Origin: PALSA-612 sp963704335
GTDB taxonomy: Bacteria; Actinomycetota; Thermoleophilia; Gaiellales; Gaiellaceae
NCBI GenBank assembly: GCA_963704335.1
Contig: OY969889.1
Coordinates: 2,356,001-2,420,000 of the forward strand
Direction of reading: 5' to 3'
Length of the DNA: 64,000 nt
A program made the position numbers and the translations under genes. Position 1 is the stretch's first letter; each line of letters opens with the position of its first letter. The notes below the pieces were generated by a model. That model searched no databases, was not told the origin of the DNA, and saw nothing but the letters and a program-made list of their open reading frames with translations. Below, in pieces: positions 62,801-64,000 of the stretch.

Positions 62801-64000
62801 TTGCGCCGGCTCGAGGCCGAGCTGAGCGAGCTCGCGGGCGCGCCGGTCGAGCTCGAGCGTCCGTCGAACGACGAGCACGGCGACTACGCGACGAACGTCG
62901 CGCTGCGCGCCGGGCCAACGGCCGGCAAGCCGCCACGCGAGCTGGCCGAAGAGCTCGCAGAACGTGTCGGGGACATCGCGACCGTCGAGCGCGCGGAGGT
63001 GGCCGGGCCGGGCTTTCTCAATCTCTGGCTCGAGTCCACCTGGTTCGGCGAAGCGCTGGCGGAGATCCTCGAAGCCGGCGCCGCCTACGGAGCCGGATCG
63101 GCCGAGACGAAGGAACGCATCCAGGTCGAGCTGGTATCGGCCAATCCGACGGGGCCGCTGACGGTCGGGTCGGCGCGCAACGGCGCTTACGGCGACGCCG
63201 TGGCGCGGCTGCTCGAGCTCGCCGGGCACGAGGTCGAGCGCGAGTACTACTACAACGACGTCGGCCGCCAGATCGACCTCTTCCGCGAGTCAGTGGAGGC
63301 ACGGCGGCGTGGGGAGGAGCCGCCCGAGGACGGCTACAGCGGCGCCTACGTGGAGGAGATCGCGGCTCGCGAGGGCGACCCGGTGGAGCTGATGACGGCC
63401 GAGATCCGCTCCGAGCTGGAACAGCTGCGAATCCACGTCGAGACCTGGATGCGCCAGGCCGAGATCGAAGCGGAGATCCCGGCTGCGCTCGAGCGGCTCG
63501 ACACGTACGAGGCGGAGGGAACGCTCTGGGCGCGCACGACGGCGTTCGGCGACGACAAGGACCGGCCGCTCGTCCGTTCGTCGGACGGCAGTTACCTCTA
63601 CTTCGCGGCCGACGTCGCATACGTGCTCGACAAGCTCTCCCGCGGCTTCGACCGCGCCGTCTACGTCCTCGGCGCCGATCACCACGGCTACGTCCAGCGG
63701 TTGAAGGCCGCAGCCGGGCTGCTCGGCTTCGAACCGGAACGAGTAGAGGTGCTCATCTACCAGCTCGTCTCCATCGTCGAGCAGGGTGAGGCGAAGCGCA
63801 TGTCCAAGCGTCGCGGGGACGTCGTCTTCGTCGAGGAGCTCGTGGAGAAGATCGGCGTCGACGCGACCCGCTGGTACCTCGTCTCACGCGGACATGACCA
63901 GCCGATCGACATCGACGTCGACCTGGCGGCGGAGCAGACGCAGAAGAATCCGGTCTATTACGTCCAATACGCGCACGCGCGCATCGCAGGGATCATGCGT
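62801..64000 (+). CDS. argS: Arginyl-tRNA synthetase, 3' end beyond the window
   Basis: The first 400 residues of arginyl-tRNA synthetase; the frame is open to the right edge. TTG 62801 gives a protein whose N-terminal Add-1 domain is recognisable ('HGDYATNVALRAGPTAGKPP'). The class I HIGH region reads 'SANPTGPLTVGSARNGAYGD', so TVGS replaces the usual HIGH-type tetrapeptide. 'YYYNDVGRQIDLF', 'YVLGADHHGYVQRLKAAAGL' and the KMSK loop 'GEAKRMSKRRGDVV' are standard. It lies 24 nt after the channel gene. The anticodon-binding domain is outside the window. Identity is secure in spite of the HIGH variant. Confidence 0.95.
   Translation, partial: MRRLEAELSELAGAPVELERPSNDEHGDYATNVALRAGPTAGKPPRELAEELAERVGDIATVERAEVAGPGFLNLWLESTWFGEALAEILEAGAAYGAGSAETKERIQVELVSANPTGPLTVGSARNGAYGDAVARLLELAGHEVEREYYYNDVGRQIDLFRESVEARRRGEEPPEDGYSGAYVEEIAAREGDPVELMTAEIRSELEQLRIHVETWMRQAEIEAEIPAALERLDTYEAEGTLWARTTAFGDDKDRPLVRSSDGSYLYFAADVAYVLDKLSRGFDRAVYVLGADHHGYVQRLKAAAGLLGFEPERVEVLIYQLVSIVEQGEAKRMSKRRGDVVFVEELVEKIGVDATRWYLVSRGHDQPIDIDVDLAAEQTQKNPVYYVQYAHARIAGIMR

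Overview
The window is high-GC, gene-dense bacterial chromosome. GTG and TTG starts are common, many genes overlap by 4 nt (ATGA/GTGA), and the gene content is actinobacterial: whiA, a HemQ-type protein, a dgt/dnaG neighbourhood, and a PASTA-containing class A penicillin-binding protein. The 16S, 23S and 5S genes are present. From overall protein character I infer a deep-branching actinobacterium, possibly class Thermoleophilia; the 16S gene should be used to test this.

Layout. 1-5.3 kb: end of a DegT-type aminotransferase, a cupin, a RemA-like protein, an AAG-type DNA glycosylase, a bifunctional PBP (minus) and tyrS (divergent). 5.3-10.7 kb: rRNA operon in the order 16S-23S-5S, with no spacer tRNA. 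It has clear processing stems, an intrinsic-terminator-like hairpin in its leader, and a terminator at its end. 10.7-12.7 kb: a leftward operon (phosphatase, small acidic protein, HtpX-like protease, VOC protein). 12.7-15.5 kb: SDR, MFS and dGTPase genes. 15.5-25.8 kb: a leftward operon of three tandem paralogues, each a class III nucleotidyl cyclase fused to an ATPase and a TPR-like region, plus one unknown gene. This block separates dgt from dnaG. 25.8-29.1 kb: dnaG, thiG, thiS, thiE (frameshifted) and tRNA-Asn. 29.2-36.5 kb: YCII protein, acyl-ACP thioesterase, a DrrAB-like ABC exporter, a secreted pectinacetylesterase-family protein, a coiled-coil protein, a beta-hydroxyacid dehydrogenase and small unknowns. 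36.5-42 kb: a secreted subtilase with two apparent frameshifts, tRNA-Leu, and an integration scar (integrase remnant, repeated tRNA 3' ends) around an orphan solute-binding protein. 42-49.5 kb: Calx-beta protein, peroxiredoxin, HemQ-like protein, secreted glycosidase-like protein, uvrC and a pair of tandem exported paralogues. 49.5-59.1 kb: P5C dehydrogenase, ogt, whiA and a central carbon cluster: gap, pgk, fba, glpX, tpiA, gpmI. 59.1-64 kb: ECF sigma factor, metallophosphoesterase, M48 protease, a two-TM channel with RCK domains, and argS (runs off the end).

The gap-pgk-fba-tpiA-gpmI genes together carry out lower glycolysis/gluconeogenesis, with glpX as the gluconeogenic phosphatase. glpX is flanked on both sides by a related, strongly self-complementary intergenic element. 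The two copies share a core of about 53 nt, but their outer stems differ in sequence and are each self-complementary. This is the most unusual non-coding signal in the window. Among the proteins, the triplicated cyclase-ATPase operon is the most interesting.

Several genes (thiE, the subtilase, the integrase remnant) need one base skipped to restore the reading frame. All are apparent single-base insertions, so sequence error must be excluded before calling them pseudogenes.
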